From: Nymphalis io
Lineage: Eukaryota > Arthropoda > Insecta > Lepidoptera > Nymphalidae
Length of the DNA stretch: 64,000 nt
Assembly (NCBI RefSeq): GCF_905147045.1
Contig: NC_065898.1
Coordinates: 2,294,001 to 2,358,000 of the forward strand
Reading direction: 5' to 3'
This document shows positions 13,361 through 25,576 of this stretch, piece by piece (the first letter of the stretch is position 1; every line of letters starts with the position of its first letter). The notes below the pieces were generated by a model. The model saw only the letters and a program-made list of their open reading frames with translations, was not told the DNA's origin and made no database searches. Made by a program: the position numbers and the translations under genes.

Positions 13361-16023
13361 CCTCGCGACAGCCTCGCCCGGGCGCCGGCTGTGAGACAGC
13401 CAACTTCGGGATTATCTTTATGTTCCTTTAATTATATTCGATGTTCGTTTACGCTTCATGTCGGTGGAAGTGTCGCATTATAGTGGACGTCTTCAAAGTA
13501 TTAACTCGCTACTATGAATATTTTTAAGAAATTATTTTCTTCAAATATCTGTACAGTAGTATAGTTCCTAACGTATAATCGATACAAAAAATGTAACCCT
13601 TCAACTAATCGTAGCTGATTAAATATAATTTCTTTTAGTGTTTAAGTTTATATTATGAGATCAAATTATTCTTAAATCGTAGTTCACTACTAGTGATATA
13701 TCGTCGAATCGTTTTGAGGTACGCTTTCCTTAAAGTATATTTTATTACGTATTTAATGGAAGACTGCTCTGTACCGTTTTCTATTTAATTTAATCGGTTT
13801 TTTTTTATATATTATTTAAGACCGATTCATCGACTTACGAATGTAAGAAGCCCAAGAGGCATTTATTGTCATGAGTCTCAAACGGCAAGCTAAGATTACT
13901 GCGTGTTAATTTAACGAAATGAATCTGTATTTTTATAACTAAAGATAAGTTAATGCGATCATTTACTCCCATACAATGTGAACTTATATCCCACATTTAG
14001 TAGATTAGGTTCGATTTTAAGTTAAAATTACAAGGGCCCTATTGGCTTTGTGTTGTCGTTAAGTTTAGTATGTTCCCTTTTGCCACTTGATTAGCAATCA
14101 ACATCTGTTTAATATTATAAATAGTGAAACCGCAATATCTTAACATTTATAAATAACCTAACAAACTAAAAATATTTAGTTGAACATAATTGAACAACAT
14201 TGACACAATAGTGTCAATGTTGTTCAATTATATCAGAAAATTATGTCGTTTTTCATCAAACTATATGACAGAAAACGTGCCTTTTTATCTCAATATATTT
14301 TATACAGGAGAAATTTGCGGTACACAACCGTATTCAGGAATATTTGTAGATGCGAAGATAAGATATATGATCTTATACAAAAGTATTTAGGTTTTTAAGT
14401 CAATCAGATGTTGATTGATGAACAAAGGCCTTATGGTTTGGCAATAATTGAAAATAATTATTTATGGAATGTTAGAAGAGTGATTGCCCGGTTGATTGCA
14501 TTTATTATTGTTTCCCTAATTATATTTTTTTATCGTAACATCGGCAGTGGTATAATCAGATACTTAATTGACGAAAATCATTTGCATTTATTTTTATATT
14601 TGCATTCAAACAATCAAATTTAATTTAAGTGCATTTTATAAAAATTTTAATTTATTTTTTTATGTATTCAAAATTTTGTTCACTGCCAGTTCAATGATTT
14701 AATAAAATATTGAACGATACCACTGCATTCAAATTAAAAACGACCTTTACAGCAAGATTGTTTGAATAATAGTTTTTTATCTCGTCATTACTTTTTAGTA
14801 ATTTATATAATATGTATTTTATGTTTGAATAACCTAATGTTCCATTTGACGAGATTAAGTTACGCAATTAATTATACTCGAAATTTTTTATAAGAATCAA
14901 AATTAATGTTTTATTCAGACAACAGATGAAAATTATGTTTAGTTGTTATGTGAAAAGATTTTTATATTCTTGTATTGTGAAATGGCTATCATTTTACGTT
15001 GTGATCATGTGAGTGCAAAATTTTTTTTTTTTTAATTATTTTAACCAGTTTCATTGACTATCGTCAATACAAGGGCAGCAGAAATAATAAAATGTTTAGT
15101 TCTGCATAGTCCAAGAGCAGTATTTTTTAGCTGTAGTCTTTATTATTATAAACTTTTTTTTTATTATTTTAACATTTATGAAATTCGATCGTTAGTTAAT
15201 TTCTAACAATGAAATATTTAATAAAGAAATCACAAAATAATTCGTCTTTAATTTTTTACCTTGTGTTAATTATATATAAAAATCCTCAAAATATAGATTA
15301 CATAGCAAATTACAAAGAAGAAAAAAAACTAATCAAAATAATTTAAATATATATATTTGTAGGAAGGGAAGGTTAATTTTAAAACAATAAAACAATATCA
15401 GCTGCTATTTTTTAAGAAAATATAATAAGTGTATATATCACCAGATCACACAACTTTAGACATCGGTATCAAATCTTCTGTACACAATCTCTAAACTAAT
15501 TTGACAAAATTCAAATACTTCCTATACTATTTTTAGCCCGAAACGTGAGGTGATAGAAATATTTTTAATCCTATCAAATTAGTTAAGTTTAAAGATTAGT
15601 ACCATAAAACAAAAACTATTTTTAATAATTATGGTAGTTTTATTAATACAAAATCTTATTAATCTTAATTGAAATACGATAGATACGATATTTTATATAA
15701 ATCTCGCATCTCATTAATAAAACTTTTCAATTATGTTACATTTTGTGTAAACTATACACGGAGATAAGGATGATACTGAGCTGTTTACAAATAATTGCCT
15801 TTTCATTAAGGTTCAGTGTTAGTGTATATTTGCCTGCAATTTTATCTTTATTTTATTTAAGTACACTGAAAATAAACAGATTAAAACAGCTTCACTCTTT
15901 ACCACGTTTTTATTAATTATAAATATAGATATTTGGATAAGCAAACCAGTATTGTTTAGCACAGCACTAGCTATTGACTAAATATATTTATTTATACTTT
16001 CTGAACCGTGACTCTGCGATTAA
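13361..16023. other. Intergenic DNA between the zinc-finger gene and NAF1
   Basis: AT-rich. Contains a small GC-rich patch at 13361-13412 and a perfect hairpin (arms 14186-14206 and 14211-14231, 4-nt loop). The two 66-71-codon frames at 14190-14623 lack recognisable features. The right part probably includes the NAF1 3' UTR (reverse AATAAA candidates near 15850-15995). Confidence 0.5.
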
Positions 16024-18886
16024 TTACGTGCCCGGTGGAGGGGGTGGGCCATGGGCCCATTGCGGCAGTGGTCCGGGCATGCTGCAATAATTAGAACCGA
16101 ATATAGGCAGGTTTTGTCTGAAAGGCGGAGGCATGTTCATCGGAGGCATTCCATGCATTCTTGGATTTCTACCAAATGGAAGCCTGTTATTCATCACATA
16201 CGGGGGTGGTGTTACAGGATTAAAAGGCGTATACATGGGATTGAATGTTGGAGGAGCGAGATATGGACCACCAGAGTCTACATTAGGATGCGGTGGAGGG
16301 GTTCTCATCGCTTGATCGTCCCAAGGTCTTTGAGCTCTTGCGAAATGAGGAGGATTCCTTCTAAAGCCGGGCGGTACCGAACTGCGACCACGACTTGAAC
16401 CACCAAACCTACTGCTGGAGTCTGAAGGTCGGTGATTACGCCTCGCTTCAAGCATTTTCCGTGGTTGGGGGTTTTTAGAATTTTCCCCATTATCACTTGA
16501 ATCTGGCTGCTTGTTTTGTTTATCCTTCTTTGCTTTATTAGCTTTTCTTTCTTCTTCATCATCGGAATAGTCAATGTGGTTAGGTGGAGGTTCTATATCA
16601 TTCAACCATGATGCATCAGAACCTTTTACCCTGAAAAAAAAATATTTTGATTTATTTAAATATGAAAAACTGAAAATTAATATATGTCTTTTCTATTATT
16701 TTAGTAAGGCACATTATGGTCATATATTCTTTGTGCTTACACACAGGCTCACTTAATCTTCAAAGAAGAACTTGGTGATTGAGTTTTGGTTACAGAGTAA
16801 TTGATAAGAAGGCTTGCAGAATGCTCTTCTGGTATACATACAAAGTTAAAAATCTAAATACTTACTTCATAAGTTCGGTGAGGAAGACATAATTAGTGTG
16901 TTGGCTGCGAGGTGCGATAAACACCTCCATGCCGGGCTGCACACCGCGCTCCTTCACATGCTCCAGGGAGTTGAAACGTACACAGTAATGTGGTTCCGTT
17001 ACCTAATTAATTACAGTTGGTTGAGTAAAAGTCAAATACTTATTCGACTAAGCATTTTATATAATACATATTCAACAAAGTTTAATGCAATATGAAGCAT
17101 TAGTGTTAGGTTGCAAAATAAGTGATAACTAAGCAGAAAGGCTTACAAAAAGCCTTGTCTGATGCATTATGAATTATATAATTCATTCGGTCATTGATAG
17201 AAAATATAATAACATAATATTAAATATAATATATTATGAATGAAATGAATAGAAGAATAGTCTTATTAAAAAGAAACATATATAGAGATAAATACATAAT
17301 ATTTGAATATAACGAACATGGTAAGAATTTTTCAAATACATTTTTTTATTAATTTAAGAATTGTTACATCAGACAAAGGTCATCTACTCCATGACATAAT
17401 TGTTCTCACTCACTCCTCAAACTAAACATTATTATTGTAAGTTAATAATACAAAAGAAGAAAATAGCTAAACTTTAAATAGACAATACTGAAAAGGATTA
17501 ACTGGTATTTGTATATTATATTGCCATTAAGTTTGTGTATTCACTAGGTATATATATTTTTATTAGTAATTGTATTTAAAGACTTTTGTCTCTGTCCCTG
17601 TTGTTTTGAGAATCATTAGTTTGTCTTCTTTCACTACTTTAATTTTTTTATTATTATTCTTTCAAATAATAAATACAATACTTATTGCTTTAGTCTATAC
17701 TTACAGGTCCAAAAACATCAAACACTTTTCCTAATGCTTTGGCTCCATTTTCTAAAAAAAGAATGCTGTCCAAATCCACCGCTGGTGTCTCAGGGAATGC
17801 CCGAACTATAACTGTAATTTTTCGTGATATTAATTACAAATTAATTTTATTTAAAGTAGATCGGCAGACTGGCGAATGGACCACCTAATGGGAACTAAGA
17901 TGTTATGTCCCTTGTACCTGCACTTGCAGTTCTATTTAAATTTTTATTTAAATTGCTACATAGTACTTTCATGTAGTCAATACATTGTTTTGTTGGGAAG
18001 CTAAGCTTATTTTGAGCAATGCATTAGATTTATGCCTCTTGATTGTCCATTAAAATTAAGTGAATTATGGGATTATGGGAATAGAAAGTGCACTAGAGAC
18101 TTATCTTCTGCAGTTACTTAATTTCCGTTGAAAATATGCTGAAAATGTTTATGTTATTATAAAAATTTGAAAATTATGTAACAAATAACCCTTCATCGTT
18201 AACATTAAATAACTTCAAAATTAATAATATTTACCTAATCTATCAACTACACTGGCAATGGTTCCAATTTTAGTTGTTTCCTGTGCTGGAAGGCTTATGG
18301 CAAGATCTTCTATTGGTGGCAAGTCATCCAGGCCTAGTTCTCCATGTACTTTAAGAGGATCAAGCTTGCCTCGATTATTACCCTCCAGTTCATCTCTAAA
18401 AATGTATAGTAAAGATAACAGCAAAAAATATACAAGATTCCATAAAAACAATTAATATAATATACAAAATTTAATAACAACATTTTTAATATACAAAAAA
18501 AATTGTTTTTACCCGCTAGATATTTCTTCAATATCTTTAACTGAATCTACATCACTATCACTAGAGTCATCTGAACTGGAGTCCGAATCACTATCAGCAT
18601 CCCTGTACTCTGTTACATCATATTCCACAATTCCACTTTCAGAGCTATCTATTATCATATGTCTCGTTACCCCCACGTCGCTCTCACTACCTTCCGATAG
18701 CGGACCGTGAGCGCATGCATTAATAATATTATTCTTCAATACCATCTCACTGAGTTCCACAGCATCAGAGTCCTCATTTCCTGTATTATCATTCGATCTC
18801 GTGTCCTCCGAGTCGGATTCCGAGCCATATTCGGCAATTAAGCTCAGCGACACATTTTTATTGTTACTTTGATCAAGGTTTTCCAT
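16024..18886 (-). CDS. NAF1: H/ACA ribonucleoprotein complex non-core subunit NAF1
   Basis: Five exons: 18513-18886, 18235-18395, 17705-17811, 16866-17002 and 16024-16630. They total exactly 462 codons, including stop TAA 16024-16026. The N-terminal third is acidic and Ser/Asp-rich. The Naf1/Gar1-like RNA-binding core spans exons 2-4 (GELGLDDLPPIEDL, IGTIASVVDRLVIVRAF, LDSILFLENGAKALGKVFDV, FGPVTEPHYCVRFNS). The C-terminal exon is basic, then Pro/Gly/Met/Asn-rich. In known systems NAF1 binds dyskerin/NOP60B and is swapped for Gar1 during maturation of H/ACA snoRNPs in the nucleus. I chose the ATG at 18886 (MENLDQ); an in-frame ATG at 18919 would add 11 residues. Intron 3 holds a SINE A fragment. 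The gene is in tandem with sds22 upstream of it. Confidence 0.93.
17866..17936 (-). mobile_element. SINE A fragment in a NAF1 intron
   Basis: Internally deleted relic retaining GGACCACCTAATGGGAACTA and GATGTTATGTCCCTTGTACC. Confidence 0.6.
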
Positions 18887-18919
18887 TACAATGAACAAAC
18901 AATTCCGCGTGGACGGCAA

Positions 18920-21558
18920 TGTTGCTAAGAATTTATTGTACTGCTTCTATTCTAACAATTATATAATAAAAATGTAAACTTGCGTTTCGGCGATGATGTA
19001 TATAAAAAATTGTGGTGATAATATATCGTAAATTCACTTTTTGGACTTAATTAAAACAAATCGTACAATCGTGAAATTGCAGAAAAACAGATACTACTAT
19101 TCTAAAAAAATAACAATTGACACTTGACGGCTTACCATAATGCTTACATGAAATTGTACCTATGTAGTCTGTCAGTTTCAGTACAGATAAAAAATAACTA
19201 CTTTTGCTTTTTATTTCATGATGTCGCCGATTCAAAATGCAAATACGATTAAATAATTATTAATTAAGTAATAATATCTTAACCTAATGGTTTAGCCAGA
19301 CCGTCTCAGATTGTCTGTATTTTCGATAATGTGATAAATTGATATAGTTATTTGATGTACTTTTAAAATCCCAATTATTTAAGACTTTAACAAAGAAAAT
19401 AGGTTATTGTCCGAAAATAATGCAGTGTTACTTTAGACATGATAATGCATCAAGTATACAACTCAAAATTAATTCTTTGGATCTCCTACAATGCAGCTTA
19501 AAATAATCAGGCTCAGACTTATAGATTCAAAGCCCCTAGACTTTGTTACTTAAGGTCCCCCATTCTGAAGCAATTAAAGTAAAATTATATTTTTGACTGG
19601 GTGGGGTAGACTGGTGCTTTGGAGGCCTAGATATAAATCCAGGGCTGAAAATTATAGCTAAACACTTTCTGCCCAATGCCATTGCCAAGCCAATTGTTAT
19701 CAATAATTAACTATTAATACACAATTTTCTTTATATTAAATACGTACATCATAGTTTTCTAAATTATAATAAATTTGTCAATTAAAATAAAATATAGAAA
19801 TGTTTTTTATTTCATTTATTACAAAGACATAACATATAATAATGTAATATTATACTAAGAAATTTACTTTACTAAATGCATTGAGGGGAAGATCTGGAAC
19901 ATCCGCCATGTGGACATTGCTGGCGTAGGACTCCGAGACTGCCTGAAAACGTGAGTCTATAGTATTGTTTGAAAGATGTTTAACGTTTTGTCTCATCGAT
20001 ATAAACTATAAAATCACTATATTGTTATGTAAACTGGCTGTTACTGGTTAAATTTGATTTTTAATAAATAGCAAAATAAATATGATTAAGAGAGCAAATC
20101 TATTAAATCTGAATATTACATTTTGTAACTATTAGAATCTTATATTTTTAAATACATATCTTTTTTTAAAGGATAATTTTATAGGAACTTATTTATATTA
20201 ATTTTATAGGATGTAAAGGCGTCACGAATCATACACTTTAGGTATAGACAAAAATATAAATCTCAATTCATTTGAGTAAATATAGAAAATGCGGACGGAT
20301 ATTGATGAGACTTATAGGTTTAGGTATAAGTTCTTTCATTGATGTCATTGTAAATAAATTCTAAAGAAAAGATTTCGAAATGTGGGTATCTCTAAATTTG
20401 GCCTTTAAATAACAGTAAATATGCAAGTAATAAGAATCATCTGATAGCATGAGAATTATCTACATTTAAACAATTTGACAATATTTATTTTAATAGTTTT
20501 ACAATATATATATATAAAAGCAAAAATCTTACATCTACTAATATGTCGCTAATGTACGAAAATAAACATAAAATACATTACAACTAGAAAACTGCCATAA
20601 CATTTGTTAGAGACAAAGACAAAATAATTATAATACATTTATGTTTTTATACAGATTATTTATAATCATGACCATAACTATAATAATTTCTAATAAAAGA
20701 AGAGGTAAAGATAAATAAACAATAAACTAATTGCTCTGCTATATTATGCTCTACAAACAGGTCTTATTATAATGAACAGGTCTATTTATAATAAAATACA
20801 TTTCAACTTAACTACTTGATTTATGTAGTTTAATTTTATTTCTAAAGTTACAATAACAACTTCACCGACATAACAAACGAAATTATTTTCCGAATCCATA
20901 ACAAATACCGTGGAACATTCATATCTCGAACAATGATGTCAGTAATTAAAGGTCAACATTGTTTATTTATCTATACCAGTTAAATTACCAGTGGAAATGG
21001 CTAATGAAATGGGAACTCACATTTACAACCCTACATATAACACTGTTTAGATTTTAAGGGGCACGCTAATGTCTAGCGTCCCCCCAGAAATCCTGAACAA
21101 TTTTCACTATAGATAGAGCTCTGTATAGACCCGTCATAATTTATTGTAACGCCGAGCATTAATACTGCTTGTATTGCTGCAGCTTGTATTGCTGGGATCG
21201 ACGGTAGAAAAGATTCAATTAAATTACTCGCACAGCGGATATAATACTTAGATCGCGTAGCAATATTTGTGTATTTTTTGCACTGCCAGTGTCTATGGGC
21301 AGTGGTAGGCACCTATAAAGTATTAAATAAAATCTAAAGAAGTAGTCATTAAAATCCTGGCATGGTCTATACTAAGAATTTCAATATGAGAATAATAAAA
21401 AAAATCAAATGAAATTTACTGAACCATAATGGAATCTGTCCATTACAAAAAATAATTCTAACTACGCTCATATAGATAATAATAATTTTGGTCCAAAACA
21501 ATGTGCATTATACTTTAGAGTTCTGGGGTGATACTCAAACTACTAATGCATTAAATTC
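18920..21558. other. Spacer between NAF1 and sds22
   Basis: AT-rich. It should contain the NAF1 promoter (left) and the sds22 3' UTR (right). The only exon-like block is at 19850-19943, listed separately. A diverged repeat-like segment at about 21065-21310 may be an old SINE. Confidence 0.5.
19850..19943 (-). CDS. Orphan exon-like block, possible alternative last exon of sds22
   Basis: On the minus strand a good acceptor (ACGTTTTCAG) at 19944 precedes a GC-richer block. In phase 0 it reads AVSESYASNVHM then ADVPDLPLNAFSK, with a stop shortly after. An AATAAA-type signal follows within about 40 bp (near 19806-19820). The preceding sds22 exon 22253-22561 ends in phase 0 (…LEELW), so direct splicing would be in frame and would skip the normal last exon. 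Alternatively AAA|GTAAAT near 19863 could be a donor, making this an internal exon of some other transcript. All three frames are open over this short length, so coding status is not established. Confidence 0.35.
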
Positions 21559-24500
21559 TTATCTACACAAAGTTGCATCGATTTGCTGCAGCGATGGAAG
21601 AGTTAATTTTATCTTTCTTCTATATGCCGGGTCTGATGCAATAGGGTTTCGCTCTAAATATATAGTTGCCAGCTTCTTGTTCTCTTGTAAGTATTCAACT
21701 GATGACCACTCGGATATTTGGTTGTCATTGAGCTGAAAAAATAAATAAAAGCCGTTAGACAATATCTAGATAAGTACTGTGTAATTTTAGGTATTGAGTC
21801 TTAAGAATGTTGCATATGAATTTATCATTTTTAGAATTTATTTATTTATAAAATTGTAGTTAGCCGATAACTTTGTAATAATATAATTAAAATGAAAATA
21901 AATAATTTACAAACATAACATTACTGCTAGTATAATAACTTGTATGAAAAATTTTGAATTCCATTTTAAAACCGTAAAAAGTTCGATGTTACTGACATTT
22001 TTGTGTTTATAAATTTATTGCTGTTAAAGTAAAGCTATTTGTTAATTACTTATAGAAATGACAAAGCAAAAAATATCATTATTATACTAATAAAACATAA
22101 TCAAAATGTTCAATTGTTATGCTTATATATAAAGTAGGCAATTTCTAAATACTTCTTGCACTCCGAACAAAAATTGTAAAAAAAAAATTTGAGGGAGTGA
22201 ACACAATGGAATATCAATGTTATTTTAAGGAAAAAATTATGTAATAACTTACCCATAATTCCTCCAAATCACTCATGTGTCTTATGTTATCGATAGCTGT
22301 GATCCTATTCACAGCCAAATCCAATGTTTGGAGTTTGACTTGATTCTGTAGATTTTCTATAGCAGTTAATCCGTTCTCTGATACATACAAATGTTCCAAG
22401 CTGGTTAAATGCTCAAGATTCTCTAACTTTGTGAGACGATTACTTTGTAGGACAAGTATTTCTAGACTTGAAAGGTCTTCAAGATTTTGAATCTTTGTTA
22501 TTTTATTTTTCCCCAGATAAAGCTCTTTTAGTGTTTTTAAGCCTTCAAGATTTTTTATTTCCTGTGAAATAATAAAAACAATTGTAATTAAGTCATATTA
22601 CAAGAAAACTTGTATGTGGATGTAAATGGCCGTAAGGCTAATATAGGCAAATAGATTGAACTATGTGTGTGAAAGGGTTTCAACAGACTGCACTAAAGGA
22701 TTGTTATTATTTGGAACATATTAAGTATGTTGATGAATTTATATATGTCATTAACAGTTGATTAGTTAAACAATACTGCCATCTTCTTCCGAATGTCAAA
22801 TCAATAATGACAGAAAAAGGTAAATCAGTATTTACTAAACATATACATAAGCTGTGTTTAAACAAAATAATATATAAGTTATATTATATTATATTCAACT
22901 AAGTTATATTATTTTCAAGAAAACAGGTAAAATGTACTTACTCTTATACGATTATCTCCCAGCTCAAGTGTCTCTAGCTTAGGAAAATGATTAACATTCT
23001 TGATTTCAGTAATTTTATTTGAACTTAAATATAGTTTGCGTAGTTTCAGAAGTTTATCAAGTCCAGTGACTTCTTTTATCCTGTTAAATGACAAATCCAG
23101 TATCCTGAAATATAAAGGAGTTTGTAAAGTAATTGTCAAAATGGAATTAATTATAAAAAATATTGTTTTAATTATTAAAATTGATCTTGTAAATAATGGT
23201 TAGTTTTATTTGTATTCAGACATTACAGTACAACAGTTTCAAAGTAAAGGATTGAATAAGCATTACAATAAAGCTTAGCTTCATTATATAGCTTAATATA
23301 AAAAAACCCCAATTGAATAATATACAAGTATAATATAACTATTTTAAATAATTTATAAAAACAATGTCATTAAATTTACAAAGAACTATCAATCCTGCCT
23401 CATCCATTGGCTTATAGTGTTTGTATTCCCAACCTTCTGTATCAAAATCTGTGGGTACTTCTTTTTTTTCATAATATAGAAAACAGGAAACATAAAATCT
23501 CAGTTCCCAAGGTTGGTGGATGTTAGGGGTTTAAATTTATTTTACTGTAATGTCTATGGACAACGGTAAGCACTTCATCAGGCCCAAATGCCTGTCCTCG
23601 AACCTATCATAAATAAAAATAAGGTTAAAAATAGTAAACAACCACCAAGAAGGATATCAAAAGGAGGACTTAATCTTCACCTTATTTATATTTAATACAA
23701 ATATTATATACTTACTCCAAATTAACCAAGTTATCCAAACTCTCAATGACTACAATTTGATTGTCATAAAGCTCAAGCTCCACCAATTTAGTGAGTGTGT
23801 CGAGTCCTTCGATTTTTTTTATGAAATTCCATCTGAGATATAACCTGAAGATAAATGTATAAATAATTACTACATAAATAACAGTATAACAGTTGGTGCA
23901 TGTGTCTGGTTAATTTTGATAGAAACATTACATTGAATATATTACATAATAAAAACTTTAAAATCTGTCCTTAGGCATTGTACAGATTATAAAGTTTATA
24001 ATATAATAATAGTGTAATGTATATAAAATATGTGAGGGCTGTTTGTTGGTAAAATAAAAGAATACCATAAAACAAATGCCCTATCAGAAAAATTATATGA
24101 AATTTACTAGATATATATAGGTAAATACATATATAATAACACACACCTTTCAAGAGACGGTAGTTGAAACAGACTACAACTGTATTGTAGAAGTTTGTAT
24201 TACGGCTTACAATGCCAAAATAAATATTTTCAATAATTTTTAATATACCCAATTAAAAAGAAAATACCTTTTGCTCATAGTAAATTTAACCTACTTTATA
24301 CAATTTTTTATTACCAATTTGTATTAATTATAAGAGAAAGAGATCAATTATAAAAATGTTCTGTTAATAAATAGCATACTGTTTACCTTTCTAAGTTTTT
24401 CAGTGGCTCTAGATTTTCAATTTTTCCAATTCTGCCATGGTTAAGATCAAGGAGCTCAGTGTTTTCATTGACCACTATCAATTCTTGAGTATCTTCTTCC

Positions 24501-24731
24501 CCTGGGGGTGGAGTCGCTGGCGGTGGTGGCGATGAGTTATTTTCTTTTCTATTATCCTTCACTGCCACAACTTTGGGTACTGCATCAGCTTCATTGTTCG
24601 CCATTGGTGAATCTTGTTTGTCTGGATAAAACAAGTGAACATTCAATTACTAATATAAAACCTTTATTTTAATTTACAATTTTGTTGAGATTTATTAACC
24701 GGTGTTATAAATAATATGTTTTACCTGCCAT
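21559..24731 (-). CDS. sds22: Protein phosphatase 1 regulatory subunit 7 (Sds22), leucine-rich repeats
   Basis: Six exons: 24725-24731, 24387-24621, 23716-23844, 22942-23104, 22253-22561 and 21559-21732. They sum to 339 codons including TAA, giving 338 residues. The first exon encodes only ATG GCA G. An acidic/Pro-rich N-terminal tail with a PPPPATPPPGEE stretch is followed by about a dozen 22-residue SDS22-type LRRs (for example LKTLKELYLGKNKITKIQNL and LDLAVNRITAIDNI). It closes with the LRR cap (LATIYLERNPIASD…YRRKI…LPSLQQIDATLC), typical of the family. Known role: binds PP1 catalytic subunit and controls its maturation and localisation in mitosis and epithelial polarity. It is divergent to Inos, with start codons 846 bp apart. 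Confidence 0.95.
23480..23610 (+). mobile_element. SINE A fragment in an sds22 intron
   Basis: Retains ACATAAAATCTCAGTTCCCA and AAGGTTGGTGG, then a diverged tail. Confidence 0.6.
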
Positions 24732-25576
24732 AATAATGTAATATAGGGATAAAATGTCTTTATTCCAAGTCTATAGTGCTTAGATATTATATCTTAGATC
24801 GACACTATGAATTACGAAAATCAAGTTTTAGCTTTTCAGCATCTATTTATATAGAAATAATTAAAAATTATGATAAATTGACAATCTATCATATTGTCTG
24901 ATATTGTCAATATTGACAGATAATGTAACAATTATTATCATAAAGAATCCAGATAATTGCAAGTAAGGTAGAAATTCCCATTAAATTTATAATGCGCTTA
25001 AATTAAAACATTATTTTAATATAATATACCTCAGGAATATATATTATTTATTATATATCTCAGGAATGAAAACTTTGTGTTTTTTTAAATATTAAAAAGT
25101 AAAGTAAATATTTAATTATTTTTATATGTATAATAGCAATGAAAAATTTCTTTTAATATTTTGGTTTTTTGCTTAGAATCTAGTATATAGTAATAATTCA
25201 ATACAATTATAATAATTTTTAGCTGTTAGTGATCGTAGTGCCTTTACTACACATGTGACTTTATAGAAGTTCATTATATTTCTTCGTGCGTGTGGCGTAG
25301 GCCATACGACTTCCGTCATCAGTGTATCGCATAATGCATTTGCAAATTGTAAATTACAATTCCATAAGGTATTAGTCTGTGGTTGACTGTCGTGAAATTT
25401 ACGTGTGTTCAGGAATTCAGGTTTTGATTTTGAAACCACGAAACATTTGTGGCAAAAAGCTTAATTGATATAATATACAAAACAATATTAATTTTAATCA
25501 TTTACCATATATTAATTTGTTTTATAAATCTTTAAAATTAGTAAACAGAAGTAATACAAAACTTAAAAAAGCCAAA
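24732..25576. promoter_or_regulatory. Divergent sds22/Inos promoter region
   Basis: 845 bp separates the two opposite start codons, with no intervening exon. The middle (25225-25440) is less AT-rich than its flanks. Promoter function is inferred from geometry; no TATA box or initiator could be fixed with confidence. Confidence 0.5.

Noticed and set aside
14190..14623. Two adjacent 66-71-codon frames downstream of the zinc-finger gene
   Set aside because: Start within a hairpin, AT-biased and hydrophobic by composition, with no family resemblance.
25173..25439. 88-codon minus-strand frame in the sds22/Inos spacer
   Set aside because: No splice or domain support; sds22 starts at 24731 with a better ATG and matching exons.
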